Shown here: piece by piece, positions 22,046-30,627 of the stretch
Position numbering within the stretch: position 1 is the stretch's first letter
How the letters are laid out: every line of letters begins with the position of its first letter
Origin: Acinetobacter sp. Ac_5812
GTDB taxonomy: Bacteria; Pseudomonadota; Gammaproteobacteria; Pseudomonadales; Moraxellaceae
DNA: 56,075 bases
Reading direction: 5' to 3'
NCBI RefSeq assembly: GCF_013072695.1
Contig: NZ_LXUK01000015.1
Span: 1-56,075 of the forward strand
Translations under genes and position numbers: made by a program
The notes under the pieces: generated by a model
Database searches by the model: none
What the model was told of the DNA's origin: nothing
The model's input: only the letters and a program-made list of their open reading frames with translations

Positions 22046-22082
22046 AAATCCGCTTAAGATGGTAATCTTAGGCGGATTTTTC
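22046..22082 (+). terminator. terminator after yidC
   Basis: AAATCCGC with TTAAGAT pairs with ATCTTA and GCGGATTT, followed by a T-run. It separates yidC from mnmE, so mnmE probably has its own promoter or relies on readthrough. Confidence 0.8.
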
Positions 22083-22140
22083 TTTGTCTGTATTTAGCGG
22101 TTGAACCCAACAACCCTTGCGTTTTTTAGGTGAATTTAAC

Positions 22141-23496
22141 ATGCAACATCAAACCACAATTGCTGCGATTGCTACCCCATTAGGTCGTGGTGGTGTGGGG
22201 GTGATTCGACTCTCTGGACCAAAAGCCTATCCGATAGCAGAGCAACTGACCCAGAAAAAGCTCCCTGCGGCACGCATGGCAGGTTTCCGTCAGTTTTGTG
22301 ATGCCGATGGCTCAGTAATGGACGAAGGCATTGTATTGTGTTTTCCAAACCCACATTCCTTTACCGGGGAAGATGTGGTGGAACTGCAAGGTCATGGTGG
22401 TCCAGTCATTCAAAATGCCCTGTTAGCACGTTTACTCGATTTGGGGGCGACAGCTGCAAAGGCGGGTGAATTTTCCATGCGTGCCTTTGAAAATGGCAAA
22501 ATGGACTTGGTACAAGCCGAAGCGATTGCCGATTTGATTGATGCCACTTCACAGGCGGCAGCACGTTCAGCAGTACGTTCTTTACAAGGTGCATTTTCAA
22601 CCAAAATTAATATGGTTTTAGAGCAACTGATTCACTTACGGTTGCATGTTGAAGCTGCGATTGATTTCCCCGAAGAAGAAATTGATTTCCTGGCCGATGG
22701 CAAGATTTTGGCCTTGCTGGATGGTGTACAGGACTCGGTTCAAGCGGTACAGCAGTCCGCACGCCAAGGCCAATTGCTACGTGAAGGTTTACAGGTGGTG
22801 ATTGCGGGTAAGCCCAATGCGGGTAAATCGAGCCTATTAAACGCACTCGCTGGCCATGAACGTGCCATTGTGACCGATATTGCAGGGACTACCCGTGATG
22901 TGCTGCATGAAAAGATTAGTTTAAATGGCTTGCCGATGACTTTAACCGATACTGCAGGCTTACGTGAAACGGGCGATATCGTCGAGCAGGAAGGGATTCG
23001 TCGTGCGATCAAGGAAATTGAACAGGCTGATTTATTGCTGTTGGTGTATGACTTGAATCAAGGCGATGAACCTTTACAGCTGGCACATGAATATTTTGCT
23101 GATCATCTGGAGCCAAAGCGTTTATTGTTGATTGGGAATAAATGCGATTTAACTGGACAACAGGCGGAAATGACCGATTATCAGGGCTTCCGTCATATTA
23201 GTGTCTCAGCCAAACAGGATATGGGGGTTCAGGCGCTCATAGATGCGATTACAGCGCATGCGGGCTTCCAACCCGAGGAAGACACCTTTATCGCCCGAAC
23301 ACGTCATTTAGACGCAATGAAGCGTACTCAGCGTTACTTGTCTGAGGCGCGTGAGCAGTTGGTGGTGTTTAACGCTGGTGAGCTGGTGGCCGAGTCGTTG
23401 CGCTTGGCGCAGAATGCATTGGGTGAAATCACCGGTGATTTCAGTGCCGATGATTTGCTTGGTAAGATTTTTGGTTCGTTCTGTATTGGTAAATAA
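22141..23496 (+). CDS. mnmE: tRNA uridine-5-carboxymethylaminomethyl GTPase MnmE
   Basis: 451 aa GTPase that, with MnmG, modifies U34 of certain tRNAs. N-terminal folate-binding domain (residues 1-120), a helical domain, and an inserted G domain with G1 GKPNAGKS at 223-230, G3 DTAGLRE and G4 NKCD. The C-terminal FCIGK (447-451) provides the catalytic cysteine. The ATG at 22141 is used: AGGTGA lies 7 nt before it, and the upstream reading frame is not conserved-looking. Confidence 0.96.
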   Translation: MQHQTTIAAIATPLGRGGVGVIRLSGPKAYPIAEQLTQKKLPAARMAGFRQFCDADGSVMDEGIVLCFPNPHSFTGEDVVELQGHGGPVIQNALLARLLDLGATAAKAGEFSMRAFENGKMDLVQAEAIADLIDATSQAAARSAVRSLQGAFSTKINMVLEQLIHLRLHVEAAIDFPEEEIDFLADGKILALLDGVQDSVQAVQQSARQGQLLREGLQVVIAGKPNAGKSSLLNALAGHERAIVTDIAGTTRDVLHEKISLNGLPMTLTDTAGLRETGDIVEQEGIRRAIKEIEQADLLLLVYDLNQGDEPLQLAHEYFADHLEPKRLLLIGNKCDLTGQQAEMTDYQGFRHISVSAKQDMGVQALIDAITAHAGFQPEEDTFIARTRHLDAMKRTQRYLSEAREQLVVFNAGELVAESLRLAQNALGEITGDFSADDLLGKIFGSFCIGK

Positions 23497-23514
23497 TGAA
23501 TTAAATCAATTACT

Positions 23515-23552
23515 AATGGCTTGGATTGTGTTGCAATCCAAGCCATTTTTTA
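23515..23552. terminator. bidirectional terminator between mnmE and the pilus ATPase gene
   Basis: A 14-bp perfect stem, AATGGCTTGGATTG (23515-23528) with CAATCCAAGCCATT (23534-23547), 5-nt loop and T-run on the plus strand. The converging gene ends at 23553. Confidence 0.9.
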
Positions 23553-24740
23553 TCACTTATCTTCAGTTTGTTGCTCTTCTTCAGGCTTTTGTTCTTGTAC
23601 CACATTTAACGCGGTCATCATCGCAACTGGCGCGCCTTCTTGGCGAGTACTCTTCAGCTTGATTTGTAAACGCAATTCATTGACTGAATCGGCATTGCGT
23701 AAGGCTTCATCATAGCTAATCGCACCTTCGTTATACAGCTCAAATAAGGCTTGGTCGAAGGTTTGCATGCCCAGTTCACGCGACTTGCTCATAATCTCTT
23801 TCAGTGCATGGAACTGCCCTTTGAGAATATTGTCGGCAATCAATGGGGTATTCAGCAAAATTTCAATCGCAGCACGACGACCTTTGCCATCTTGGGTACG
23901 TACCAGACGTTGTGAAATAATGCCTTTCATATTGGATGAAAGATCCATCAGCAACTGATTACGACGCTCTTCGGGGAAAAAGTTAATAATTCGATCCAGT
24001 GCTTGGTTGGCATTATTGGCGTGTAAAGTACCTAAGCAAAGATGACCTGTTTCAGCAAAGGCAATCGCGTGTTCCATGGTTTCAGTATCACGGATTTCAC
24101 CAATCAGAATCACATCAGGTGCCTGACGTAGTGTGTTTTTCAAGGCGTGGTGCCATGAATGACAATCAACCCCTACTTCACGATGGGTAATCATCGATTT
24201 TTTGTGTTTATGCACATATTCCACTGGGTCTTCAACAGTAATGATATGCCCCGCTGAGTTTTCATTACGATGGTCAATCATGGCCGCCAAAGAGGTGGAT
24301 TTGCCTGAGCCTGTCCCCCCAACAACCAGTACCAAGCCACGCTTTTCCATGATCACATTTTTCAGAGATTCTGGCAGTTTCAACTTTTGGAAGGTTGGAA
24401 TTTCTGAGGTAATGGTACGAATCACCATGCCGATTTGCAGCTGTTGTTTAAATACGTTGACACGGAAACGGGAAACATTGGGCACATTGATTGCGAAATT
24501 ACATTCCCATTCTGTTTCAAATTCTTGGCGCTGTTTTTCATTCATCAAACTATAGGCAAATAGCTTGGTTTTATCTGCGGTGAGTGCCTGTTGCCCCAAT
24601 GGACGCATCAGGCCTTGCAATTTAATGCTCGGTGGAAAATCAGCGGTGATAAATAAATCGGATCCCCCATATTCCACTACTTTGCTAAGCATGTGAAACA
24701 TAAAGGTTTTGGCTTCTTCTAATAGTTCCGCGTTATACAT
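23553..24740 (-). CDS. type IV pilus retraction ATPase, PilT/PilU family
   Basis: 395 aa hexameric AAA+ ATPase of the secretion-ATPase superfamily that powers pilus retraction. Walker A GGTGSGKST is at 141-149, the Asp box around IITVEDPVEYVHKHKKS, Walker B APDVILIGEIRDTETM and the His box GHLCLGTLHANNANQALDR follow. The C-terminal tail is acidic and Gln/Glu-rich (EQKPEEEQQTEDK). Sequence resembles PilU more than PilT. No pil gene is adjacent, so this is an orphan copy. AGGTAG lies about 6 nt before the ATG. Confidence 0.88.
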   Translation of the reverse strand: MYNAELLEEAKTFMFHMLSKVVEYGGSDLFITADFPPSIKLQGLMRPLGQQALTADKTKLFAYSLMNEKQRQEFETEWECNFAINVPNVSRFRVNVFKQQLQIGMVIRTITSEIPTFQKLKLPESLKNVIMEKRGLVLVVGGTGSGKSTSLAAMIDHRNENSAGHIITVEDPVEYVHKHKKSMITHREVGVDCHSWHHALKNTLRQAPDVILIGEIRDTETMEHAIAFAETGHLCLGTLHANNANQALDRIINFFPEERRNQLLMDLSSNMKGIISQRLVRTQDGKGRRAAIEILLNTPLIADNILKGQFHALKEIMSKSRELGMQTFDQALFELYNEGAISYDEALRNADSVNELRLQIKLKSTRQEGAPVAMMTALNVVQEQKPEEEQQTEDK

Positions 24741-25174
24741 TGAGCTACCTAAATTTTTACAATGAAGCGAAGTTCATTGTTGTAATACGATGATAATCAT
24801 CCCGATAGGGAAACATTTTTTTGTTTCTTGAAAATGAATAATGATAGATCAAGGTGACTTGATTTGGAGCATTTTATTCCTTCATCTTCACGGTGCTGCC
24901 GAATGATGCGAATTATTCCAAAAAGCGAGGTGCTGATCTATGTACTTTTTAAAATTATTAAATAATTATCAATGTGATGGACCTAAATTGTCAGTTTTTT
25001 ACTGAATCGATCGCTTGCAGCATGATGTATGAAGGATGAGAACAGGATAAACGAACGTTCCACGTGAAACATCGCATGAATTGGTTGAGTTTTGGTTGTT
25101 ACTGAGTAAGCTTGGCTGTTGAGCGGCTTGAGACTGATTACAATAGCCGCTGATTTTTGAATTGAGTGTTCGTC
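24741..25174. other. 434-bp intergenic region with parS
   Basis: It holds a perfect 8-bp inverted repeat near the pilus ATPase start (ACAATGAA 24759-24766, TTCATTGT 24773-24780), the short palindrome GATGATAATCATC at 24789-24801, the parS-like site 3 and the repeat AGCGGCT/AGCCGCT (25122-25128, 25145-25151) just before the DsbC-like gene. The last pair flanks TACAAT, a possible -10. I see no ORF. Confidence 0.5.
25056..25071. other. parS-like site 3
   Basis: CGTTCCACGTGAAACA matches the parS consensus in the 14-bp core with mixed arms. It lies in the intergenic region on the far side of oriC from sites 1 and 2, about 6 kb away. Confidence 0.8.
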
Positions 25175-25873
25175 ATGTTAAAAAAAATTGGGATGTTCTC
25201 ATTATTGAGCTGTATGTCAGCGATGAGTTTTGCCAACGTAGACAGCTTAAAAAGCAATTTAAATAAGCAATATCCCAATATCCAAGTCAGCAACATCCAA
25301 CCTACAGAAATGACTGGTTTATATAGTGCCAGTCTGGATAATCAAATTATTTATTTGGATGAAAGTGCACAACACATGTTTGTGGGTTCTATGGTACGCC
25401 TAAAAGATCAAAAGAACCTGACCAAGGATTTAGTGATCCAACAAAATTCGATTGACTGGAAACAACTGCCTTTTAAGGATGCGATTAAAACGGTTAAAGG
25501 CAATGGTAAGCGTGAGTTAGCGGTATTTTCGGACCCAAATTGTTCATATTGCAAAAAATTAGAAGCTGAACTGGACAAGCTGACTGATGTGACGATTTAT
25601 ACCTTTATCTATGCTTTAAAACCACAATCGATCGCGGTGTCAAAATCGGTTTGGTGTGATGCCAATCCAGCCTATGCATGGAAAAACTTGCTACAAAAGA
25701 ATCTGCAACCGAAAGAAAAAAGTTGTGCCAACCCGATTGAGCGTAACCTTGAACTCGGTCGTAAACTTGCTGTGGATGCCACGCCAACCTTGATTTTCTC
25801 AAATGGTTTGAAAATGGTCGGTGGACGCAGTGCTGAAGAAATTCAGATGATTTGGAAAGAGCTTGGACTCTAA
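25175..25873 (+). CDS. DsbC-like thiol:disulfide interchange protein
   Basis: 232 aa periplasmic protein with a signal peptide ending SFAN (residue 20), an N-terminal dimerisation-like domain, then a thioredoxin fold with the active-site CSYC at 123-126 and the cis-proline loop DATPTLIFSNG. Two more cysteines (WCDAN and SCANP) fit the structural disulfide of DsbC. The family isomerises wrong disulfides. The ATG at 25175 is preferred over a GTG nine bases upstream. DsbC is more likely than DsbG because of the CSYC motif. Confidence 0.88.
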   Translation: MLKKIGMFSLLSCMSAMSFANVDSLKSNLNKQYPNIQVSNIQPTEMTGLYSASLDNQIIYLDESAQHMFVGSMVRLKDQKNLTKDLVIQQNSIDWKQLPFKDAIKTVKGNGKRELAVFSDPNCSYCKKLEAELDKLTDVTIYTFIYALKPQSIAVSKSVWCDANPAYAWKNLLQKNLQPKEKSCANPIERNLELGRKLAVDATPTLIFSNGLKMVGGRSAEEIQMIWKELGL

Positions 25874-25875
25874 TG

Positions 25876-25920
25876 AAAAAGCTCCCCAATCATCGTTTAA
25901 AATGAATGGGGAGCCTTCTG
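25876..25920. terminator. terminator between the DsbC-like gene and the YeaQ-like gene
   Basis: GCTCCCCA (25881-25888) and TGGGGAGC (25907-25914), with partial pairing inside. A T-run follows on the minus strand, so it mainly ends the gene at 25928. Confidence 0.8.
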
Positions 25921-25927
25921 AAGGGAT

Positions 25928-26179
25928 TTAACTTTTTTTGGTGATGAGTTTATAAAGGAATAAAATAATCACCGCACCCAAGACAGACGCAATAAAACCA
26001 GCTGCCGAATTTTCAGCATATAAGCCAAGTAAACGTCCACCGTAAGTAGCGAGTAATGAACCTGCGATACCCAATAAGGTCGTGACAATAAAGCCAGCTT
26101 TGTCATCACCTGGATGTATTGCACGTGCAATTAAACCAGCAAAAAAACCAACAACAATGGCTACAATCAGAGACCACAT
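25928..26179 (-). CDS. GlsB/YeaQ/YmgE-family membrane protein
   Basis: 83 aa with three hydrophobic segments and the family opening MWSLIVAIVVGFFAGLIAR, a GDDKAGF loop and a glycine-rich second helix (LLGIAGSLLATYGG). The family (transglycosylase-associated by old name) is often stress-induced, with no proven activity. AAGGAG lies 8 nt before the ATG. It stands alone between terminators. Confidence 0.9.
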   Translation of the reverse strand: MWSLIVAIVVGFFAGLIARAIHPGDDKAGFIVTTLLGIAGSLLATYGGRLLGLYAENSAAGFIASVLGAVIILFLYKLITKKS

Positions 26180-26314
26180 TATCTTTTCTCCTTGTTTTAA
26201 AAGCGGTATTTCTTATTATCCTGCTTGATTCGAGCCTACTTTGTCTGTAGTGGATTGCCTATTTATGTCGTATTTTTGTGCATTCTTTAGCAGGCTTTGT
26301 TTAATCACACAGCA

Positions 26315-26338
26315 TAAAAAAGGCGCCCTAAGGCACCT
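26315..26338 (-). terminator. terminator after hpt
   Basis: On the minus strand AGGTGCC and GGCGCCT form a stem with a TTAG loop, followed by TTTTTTATG. It is about 70 bp past the hpt stop. Confidence 0.75.
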
Positions 26339-26409
26339 CTGAGTCAGCATTATGATCAGCCCATGACAGTTGTCATCGGTACTGATGCAATGCCAGTAAG
26401 GTTGAACTA

Positions 26410-26940
26410 TTAAAGACCGATTTCACCAATAAATGGCAGATGACGGTACTTTTGATCGAAATCCAAACCATAACCGACAATAAAGCGATCTTCGACTTCA
26501 AAACCGAGGAATTTCACTTCTAGCGGAATTTCACGGCGTGATGGCTTACTCACCAGAGTACACAGTTCAATCGAATTCGGGTTACGTGTTTGCAGCATTT
26601 CAACTACTTTGCTTAAGGTGTTGCCTGAGTCGATAATGTCTTCCACCACCAGCACATCTTTACCATGAATTTCACCATCAAGATCTTTCAAAATCTTGAC
26701 GTCTCTTGAAGAAACCGTGGTGCCATTGACGTAGCTAGAAACAGTCATAAAATCGAGTTCGTGTGGCTTTTCAATGGCACGGCATAGGTCGGCCATAAAA
26801 ATAACTGAACCACGTAACAGGCCAATCAATACCAGTTCTTTATCACTTTGAGCATAGTGTGCATTGATCTTTTCACCCAGTTCTTTGACTTTGGCTTGAA
26901 TCTCTTCACTTGAAATCATAATGCGCATTGCAATGGTCAT
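26410..26940 (-). CDS. hpt: hypoxanthine phosphoribosyltransferase
   Basis: 176 aa purine-salvage enzyme that makes IMP (or GMP) from the base and PRPP. The PRPP-binding loop VLVVEDIIDSGNTL is intact, with LIGLLRGSVIFMADL near the N-terminus and the C-terminal VEDRFIVGYGLDFDQKYRHL (shortened here to FIVGYGLDFDQKYRHL). The ATG at 26940 is chosen: AGGA lies about 8 nt upstream and the longer frame has an unlikely hydrophobic lead. It is close to guaD, another purine gene. Confidence 0.93.
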   Translation of the reverse strand: MTIAMRIMISSEEIQAKVKELGEKINAHYAQSDKELVLIGLLRGSVIFMADLCRAIEKPHELDFMTVSSYVNGTTVSSRDVKILKDLDGEIHGKDVLVVEDIIDSGNTLSKVVEMLQTRNPNSIELCTLVSKPSRREIPLEVKFLGFEVEDRFIVGYGLDFDQKYRHLPFIGEIGL

Positions 26941-27043
26941 CGGTAGATTCCTAAAACTTAAAAACGGGAAAATAAAAAAGGTGTTGACCTGCAACACCTC
27001 GAAATCTTGAGCTAATCCGCCAATTTTAAAACAAAATCACCTT

Positions 27044-27193
27044 TCATGCACCTTTTGATGATGAAGAATATGTTTCATTTTGAGCAGATGCACGGTCACG
27101 TTTTAACAGAACAGCACATCCGACGGCCAATATGATCCACCCAAGTTTTTGTTTATTTAAGCGTTTCGCTTTGGCTATAGGCTTTTTGTCCAT
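27044..27193 (-). CDS. possible small membrane protein, 49 aa
   Basis: Starts at the ATG at 27193 inside the end of guaD (41-bp overlap, other frame) and runs to 27044. It has a basic N-terminus (MDKKPIAKAKRLNKQK), one hydrophobic segment (LGWIILAVGCAVLL) and a Ser-rich tail. This fits a single-pass membrane peptide. The ribosome-binding site (GAGG) is about 12 nt away, which is poor. I recognise no family and rate it as uncertain. Confidence 0.35.
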   Translation of the reverse strand: MDKKPIAKAKRLNKQKLGWIILAVGCAVLLKRDRASAQNETYSSSSKGA

Positions 27194-28481
27194 AGATATA
27201 GGTTGCCTCAATATTTCGGTCATCGCCCATGGTGAATAAGGCAAATAAGCTATCATCAACCGATTTTGAACGTGATTGACGTAATTGTTGTAAGGCGGTT
27301 GGTTTCAGGTTCAGTACCACAAAATCAGCTTCTTTACCGAGATTGAAATTACCGAGCTTGTCATCCAGATGCAAGGCTTTTGCTCCGCCTAAGGTTGCAT
27401 GATAGAGCGACTCAAACGCAGACAGTTTATCACCTTGTAGCTGTTGAACCTTGTACGCTTCATTGACGGTTTGCAATAAGCTAAACGAGGTCCCTGCCCC
27501 AACGTCGGTGCCAAGGCCGACTTTAACCTGTTGTTGCCAAGTTTTGTTCAATGGAAATAAACCGCTACCCAAGAACAGGTTTGAAGTTGGGCAGAAGGCA
27601 ATTGCAGAATCAGTCTCATGCATACATTTCCATTCCGCATCTTCTAAATGCACACAGTGCGCAAATACCGAACGTTGACCAGTTAAGCCATAGTGATGAT
27701 AGACATCCAGATAACCCTTTTGCTCAGGGAATAAATCTTTCACCCATGCGATTTCATCTTTGTTTTCACTTAAATGAGTATGCACATAGACATCCGGAAA
27801 TTGGGCTTTGAGTTGGCCTGCTTTTTCGAGTTGTTCAGGCGTTGAGGTGGGTGCAAAACGTGGGGTAATCGCATACAGTGCACGACCTTGGCCATGCCAC
27901 TTCTCGATTAATGCCTTAGAATCGTTATAGCCGCTGTCTGCGGTGTCGCACAAGGCTTCGGGTGCATGACGATCCATCATCACCTTACCTGCGATTAAAC
28001 GCATTTGGTGCTGTGCTGCGGCCTCAAATAAAGCATCCACCGATTCAGGATGTACCGTACAGAATACCAATGCTGTGGTGGTGCCATTTTTAAGTAGTTC
28101 ATTGACAAAAAACTTGGCAATGTCTTGCGCATAGGCTTGGTCTTTGAACTGGATTTCGGTTGGGAAGGTATAGGTGTTTAACCAGCTTAAAAGTTGCTCG
28201 CCGTAGGCCCCGACCATCTCGGTTTGTGGGAAATGAATATGGGTATCGATCATACCCGGAATAATTAATTGTTCTGGATAATGCTGAATGTCAACGTTTG
28301 CAGGAAGATGGGCTTGAGCGTCGTTCCACGTGCCAAACCAGCGAATTTTGCCTTGCTCAGTGATCATGACACCATCTTCGAGATAGCGCACTTGATCGGC
28401 AATTTCAGCAGCTTGGGAAACGGTTTTTTGAATATCTAAGAAGCGACCACGAATCACCGTGATTGGAGTAGCCAAAGTCAT
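27153..28481 (-). CDS. guaD: guanine deaminase
   Basis: 442 aa amidohydrolase that deaminates guanine to xanthine. Metal-binding DTHIHFPQTE near residue 80, HTHLSENKDE, FAHCVHLEDAEW and GLGTDVGAGTSFSLL are all present. Length is normal for the family. It diverges from the nucleotidyltransferase-like gene at 28621 and is followed by hpt, so guanine breakdown and purine salvage lie side by side. Confidence 0.94.
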   Translation of the reverse strand: MTLATPITVIRGRFLDIQKTVSQAAEIADQVRYLEDGVMITEQGKIRWFGTWNDAQAHLPANVDIQHYPEQLIIPGMIDTHIHFPQTEMVGAYGEQLLSWLNTYTFPTEIQFKDQAYAQDIAKFFVNELLKNGTTTALVFCTVHPESVDALFEAAAQHQMRLIAGKVMMDRHAPEALCDTADSGYNDSKALIEKWHGQGRALYAITPRFAPTSTPEQLEKAGQLKAQFPDVYVHTHLSENKDEIAWVKDLFPEQKGYLDVYHHYGLTGQRSVFAHCVHLEDAEWKCMHETDSAIAFCPTSNLFLGSGLFPLNKTWQQQVKVGLGTDVGAGTSFSLLQTVNEAYKVQQLQGDKLSAFESLYHATLGGAKALHLDDKLGNFNLGKEADFVVLNLKPTALQQLRQSRSKSVDDSLFALFTMGDDRNIEATYIYGQKAYSQSETLK

Positions 28482-28620
28482 AACAACCTACAATTTTACT
28501 TTTTTCGGTTGATTGTACCTGATTTTGCCAAAGTTACTGGATTATTCGTCTAATTCGTAGGCTTAAAAGGTATATAAATGTGACTCATAATTTAAAGTAA
28601 CTCAGTTTGGGAAAATCGAA

Positions 28621-29211
28621 ATGTATGTCTTATCTGGGGGAAACACAGAGACAGAGCAAAGCAATCGAAGCAGACTATTTGATCTGATTATGCAGTCCCC
28701 TGCTTTGTATGGGATGTTGCAGCTACTGGCTCAATTGCATCCTACGGCTTATTTAAGCGCAGGTGTGCTTCGGAATACCGTGTGGGCACATTTACATGGT
28801 CAAAGCTTTGACTTGAACAATTGCGATATAGATGTGATCTACCATGATGCAACTGAGCGTGATCACAGCAGAGAAAAGCAATTACAGCGCGCACTAGCGC
28901 GAATCTTTCCTGAACAACAATGGGATGTGGTAAATCAGGCCTTGGTGCATACCTGGTATGGTCAGGATAAGACCGAAAAAATTCAGCCTCTAGTCTCGAT
29001 TGAGCAGGCTTTGTCACTATGGCCAGACACAGCAACGGCGCTTGCAGTCCGCTTAAATCGCTCAGGAGAGTTGGAACTGATCGCACCCTTTGGTCTGCAT
29101 GATTTATTTGCACTCAGATTGCGTTGGAATCCTGCATTGGTCAGCTATGACACCTTTAAACAACGGATTGAATCCAAACAGTGGTTACAGCAATGGCCTA
29201 AATTGCAATGA
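28621..29211 (+). CDS. nucleotidyltransferase-family protein (NTP_transf_6 type)
   Basis: 196 aa. The segment FDLNNCDIDVIYHD carries the acidic pair of a nucleotidyltransferase fold, and WPDTATALAVRLNRSGELELIAPFG (shortened to WPDTATALAVRL) is typical of the DUF925/NTP_transf_6 family. The reaction is not known for this family. It is single, with no operon partner on its strand. Confidence 0.85.
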   Translation: MYVLSGGNTETEQSNRSRLFDLIMQSPALYGMLQLLAQLHPTAYLSAGVLRNTVWAHLHGQSFDLNNCDIDVIYHDATERDHSREKQLQRALARIFPEQQWDVVNQALVHTWYGQDKTEKIQPLVSIEQALSLWPDTATALAVRLNRSGELELIAPFGLHDLFALRLRWNPALVSYDTFKQRIESKQWLQQWPKLQ

Positions 29212-29225
29212 GTGGATGATGCTCA

Positions 29226-29258
29226 AATAAAAAAAGGGCCTTCATTGAAGACCCTTTG
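29226..29258 (-). terminator. terminator after alx
   Basis: On the minus strand AAAGGG, CTTC, a short loop, GAAG and CCCTTT with one wobble pair, followed by a T-run. It is shared by the converging gene ending at 29211. Confidence 0.85.
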
Positions 29259-29272
29259 GAGATAGTTTGTGT

Positions 29273-30229
29273 TTATAGTTCTTGGCGTTTGTTATGACGT
29301 AACGAGAGATACGCGGTGATGCTCAACACCAGTACGATAAAGCCTAATGAGATCCAGATTGGCATGTGGAATACATCGAGCAATAACATTTTTGCACCAA
29401 TGAACAATAAGATGATGCCCAAACCATACGGTAAGTAATGCATTTTGCTTGCAGCACCTGCCAATAAGAAGAACATCGCACGTAAGCCCAAAATTGCCAT
29501 TAAGTTTGCGGTTAACACAATGAACGGGTCACTGGTCACGGCGAAAATCGCAGGAATAGAATCCACCGCAAAAATCACATCAGACGCTTCTACCAAGATT
29601 AACACCAAGAACAAAGGTGTTGCCCATAACACACCGTTCTGACGAACAAAGAAGTTATTGCCTTCTAGCTGTGGGGTAATCCGCATGTGTTTGCGTAACC
29701 ATTTCAGCATCTTGATATCTTCGATATTGGTCTCTTCTTCGTCCTGTCCTTTTAGGAACTTAAAGCCTGTGTAGACGAGGAACGCACCGAAGATATACAG
29801 CACCCAAGAGAACTCTTGTACGAACCAAGCACCAATAAAGATAAAAATGGTTCTTAAAATGATTGCGCCGAGTACGCCGTAAAGCAGGATTTTACGTTGG
29901 AATGCAGGAGGAATCGCAAAAGCCGCAAAAATCATCAGCCAGACAAAGACGTTATCAATTGCTAGCGATTTTTCCAGTAAATAACCCGCAAAGTATTCCA
30001 TGGTTTTTTGGTTGGCGATGGTTGCGCCAACGGTTTGTTGTAGATACAACCACAAACCACCACCAAAGATCATGGCAACGGTGACCCAGGCAATACTCCA
30101 GTAAGCCGCTTGCCTGATGGGTACATCTTGGTTTTGTTTTTGTTTAAAGCCTAAAAAGTCGACCAGTAGCATGACCGTTACGATTCCGAAGAACGCAACG
30201 TACAGCCATAAATTACCGATAGTTTCCAT
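29273..30229 (-). CDS. alx: TerC/Alx-family manganese exporter
   Basis: 318 aa inner-membrane protein with about nine hydrophobic segments. Conserved acidic motifs are LEKSLAIDNVFVW and LVEASDVIFAVDSIPAIFAV, the two TerC signatures. Alx of E. coli exports Mn2+. The ATG at 30229 is 5 nt after AGGGAG; a GTG one codon earlier is too close. A Mn2+-sensing riboswitch lies directly upstream, which supports the export role. Confidence 0.92.
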   Translation of the reverse strand: METIGNLWLYVAFFGIVTVMLLVDFLGFKQKQNQDVPIRQAAYWSIAWVTVAMIFGGGLWLYLQQTVGATIANQKTMEYFAGYLLEKSLAIDNVFVWLMIFAAFAIPPAFQRKILLYGVLGAIILRTIFIFIGAWFVQEFSWVLYIFGAFLVYTGFKFLKGQDEEETNIEDIKMLKWLRKHMRITPQLEGNNFFVRQNGVLWATPLFLVLILVEASDVIFAVDSIPAIFAVTSDPFIVLTANLMAILGLRAMFFLLAGAASKMHYLPYGLGIILLFIGAKMLLLDVFHMPIWISLGFIVLVLSITAYLSLRHNKRQEL

Positions 30230-30240
30230 CACAACTCCCT

Positions 30241-30320
30241 ATCTGGCAAATGGACATAAAAAAACCTTGACCAGTTGCCAGATGAATTAAATAAAACATC
30301 TGTTTCAACATGATCAAGGT
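30241..30320 (-). terminator. riboswitch expression platform
   Basis: On the minus strand ACCTTGA (30314-30320 complement) pairs with TCAAGGT (30264-30270 complement), with GTTG/CAAC and CAGATG/CATCTG extending the stem, then seven T (30258-30264 complement). This terminator uses the 3' strand of aptamer helix P1. A second pairing, ATCTGGCAA with TTGCCAGAT (30241-30249, 30275-30283), can form next to the ribosome-binding site when the terminator is absent. Confidence 0.75.
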
Positions 30321-30446
30321 CTTGCCTACATCACGATCGTTTGTGATGCTCAGAGTCCGACTTTTTGCAAAGTGTAATGACGAAACTCTGACACCTAAAT
30401 TGTTCAGTTTTACAACCTAGGCTTGGAGGAGGCTACTCCCCTTGTC
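30312..30446 (-). ncRNA. yybP-ykoY manganese riboswitch
   Basis: Read on the minus strand, the 5' part is CAAGGGGAGTAGCCTCC and the 3' part is GGCAAGACCTTGATC, the two conserved ends of the yybP-ykoY aptamer, with a middle arm carrying TTCGTCATTAC and a hairpin near GCATCACAAACGATCGTG. It sits about 80 bp before alx. In known examples Mn2+ binding stabilises P1 and turns the gene on. I am confident of the class; the exact limits are approximate. Confidence 0.9.
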
Positions 30447-30627
30447 AAATTCTGTTATGGATGATGACATCCAAAGATAGGCATAGAATTACATAAATAA
30501 TCGATTTAAGCAAACTTTGTATGCATAAATTTTAAACATTATTTTTATCTTGGTGAGATAGGAAAATTCCTCAACTTGGATTAATTTAAACTCGAACTGC
30601 TTAGTAACGTGATGAGAATAAAAACAG
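30447..30627. other. gap before LtrA
   Basis: It should contain the promoter of the riboswitch transcript (minus strand) and the promoter of the LtrA gene (plus strand). I see no clear consensus pair, ORF or repeat. Confidence 0.4.

Noticed and set aside
24786..24804. Short palindrome GATGATAATCATC resembling a Fur box
   Set aside because: Only the centre matches; the outer arms of the 19-bp consensus do not, and neither flanking gene is iron-related.
28322..28338. GTTCCACGTGCC, resembling a parS half-site inside guaD
   Set aside because: Only one arm matches; the other lacks the RAAC pattern.
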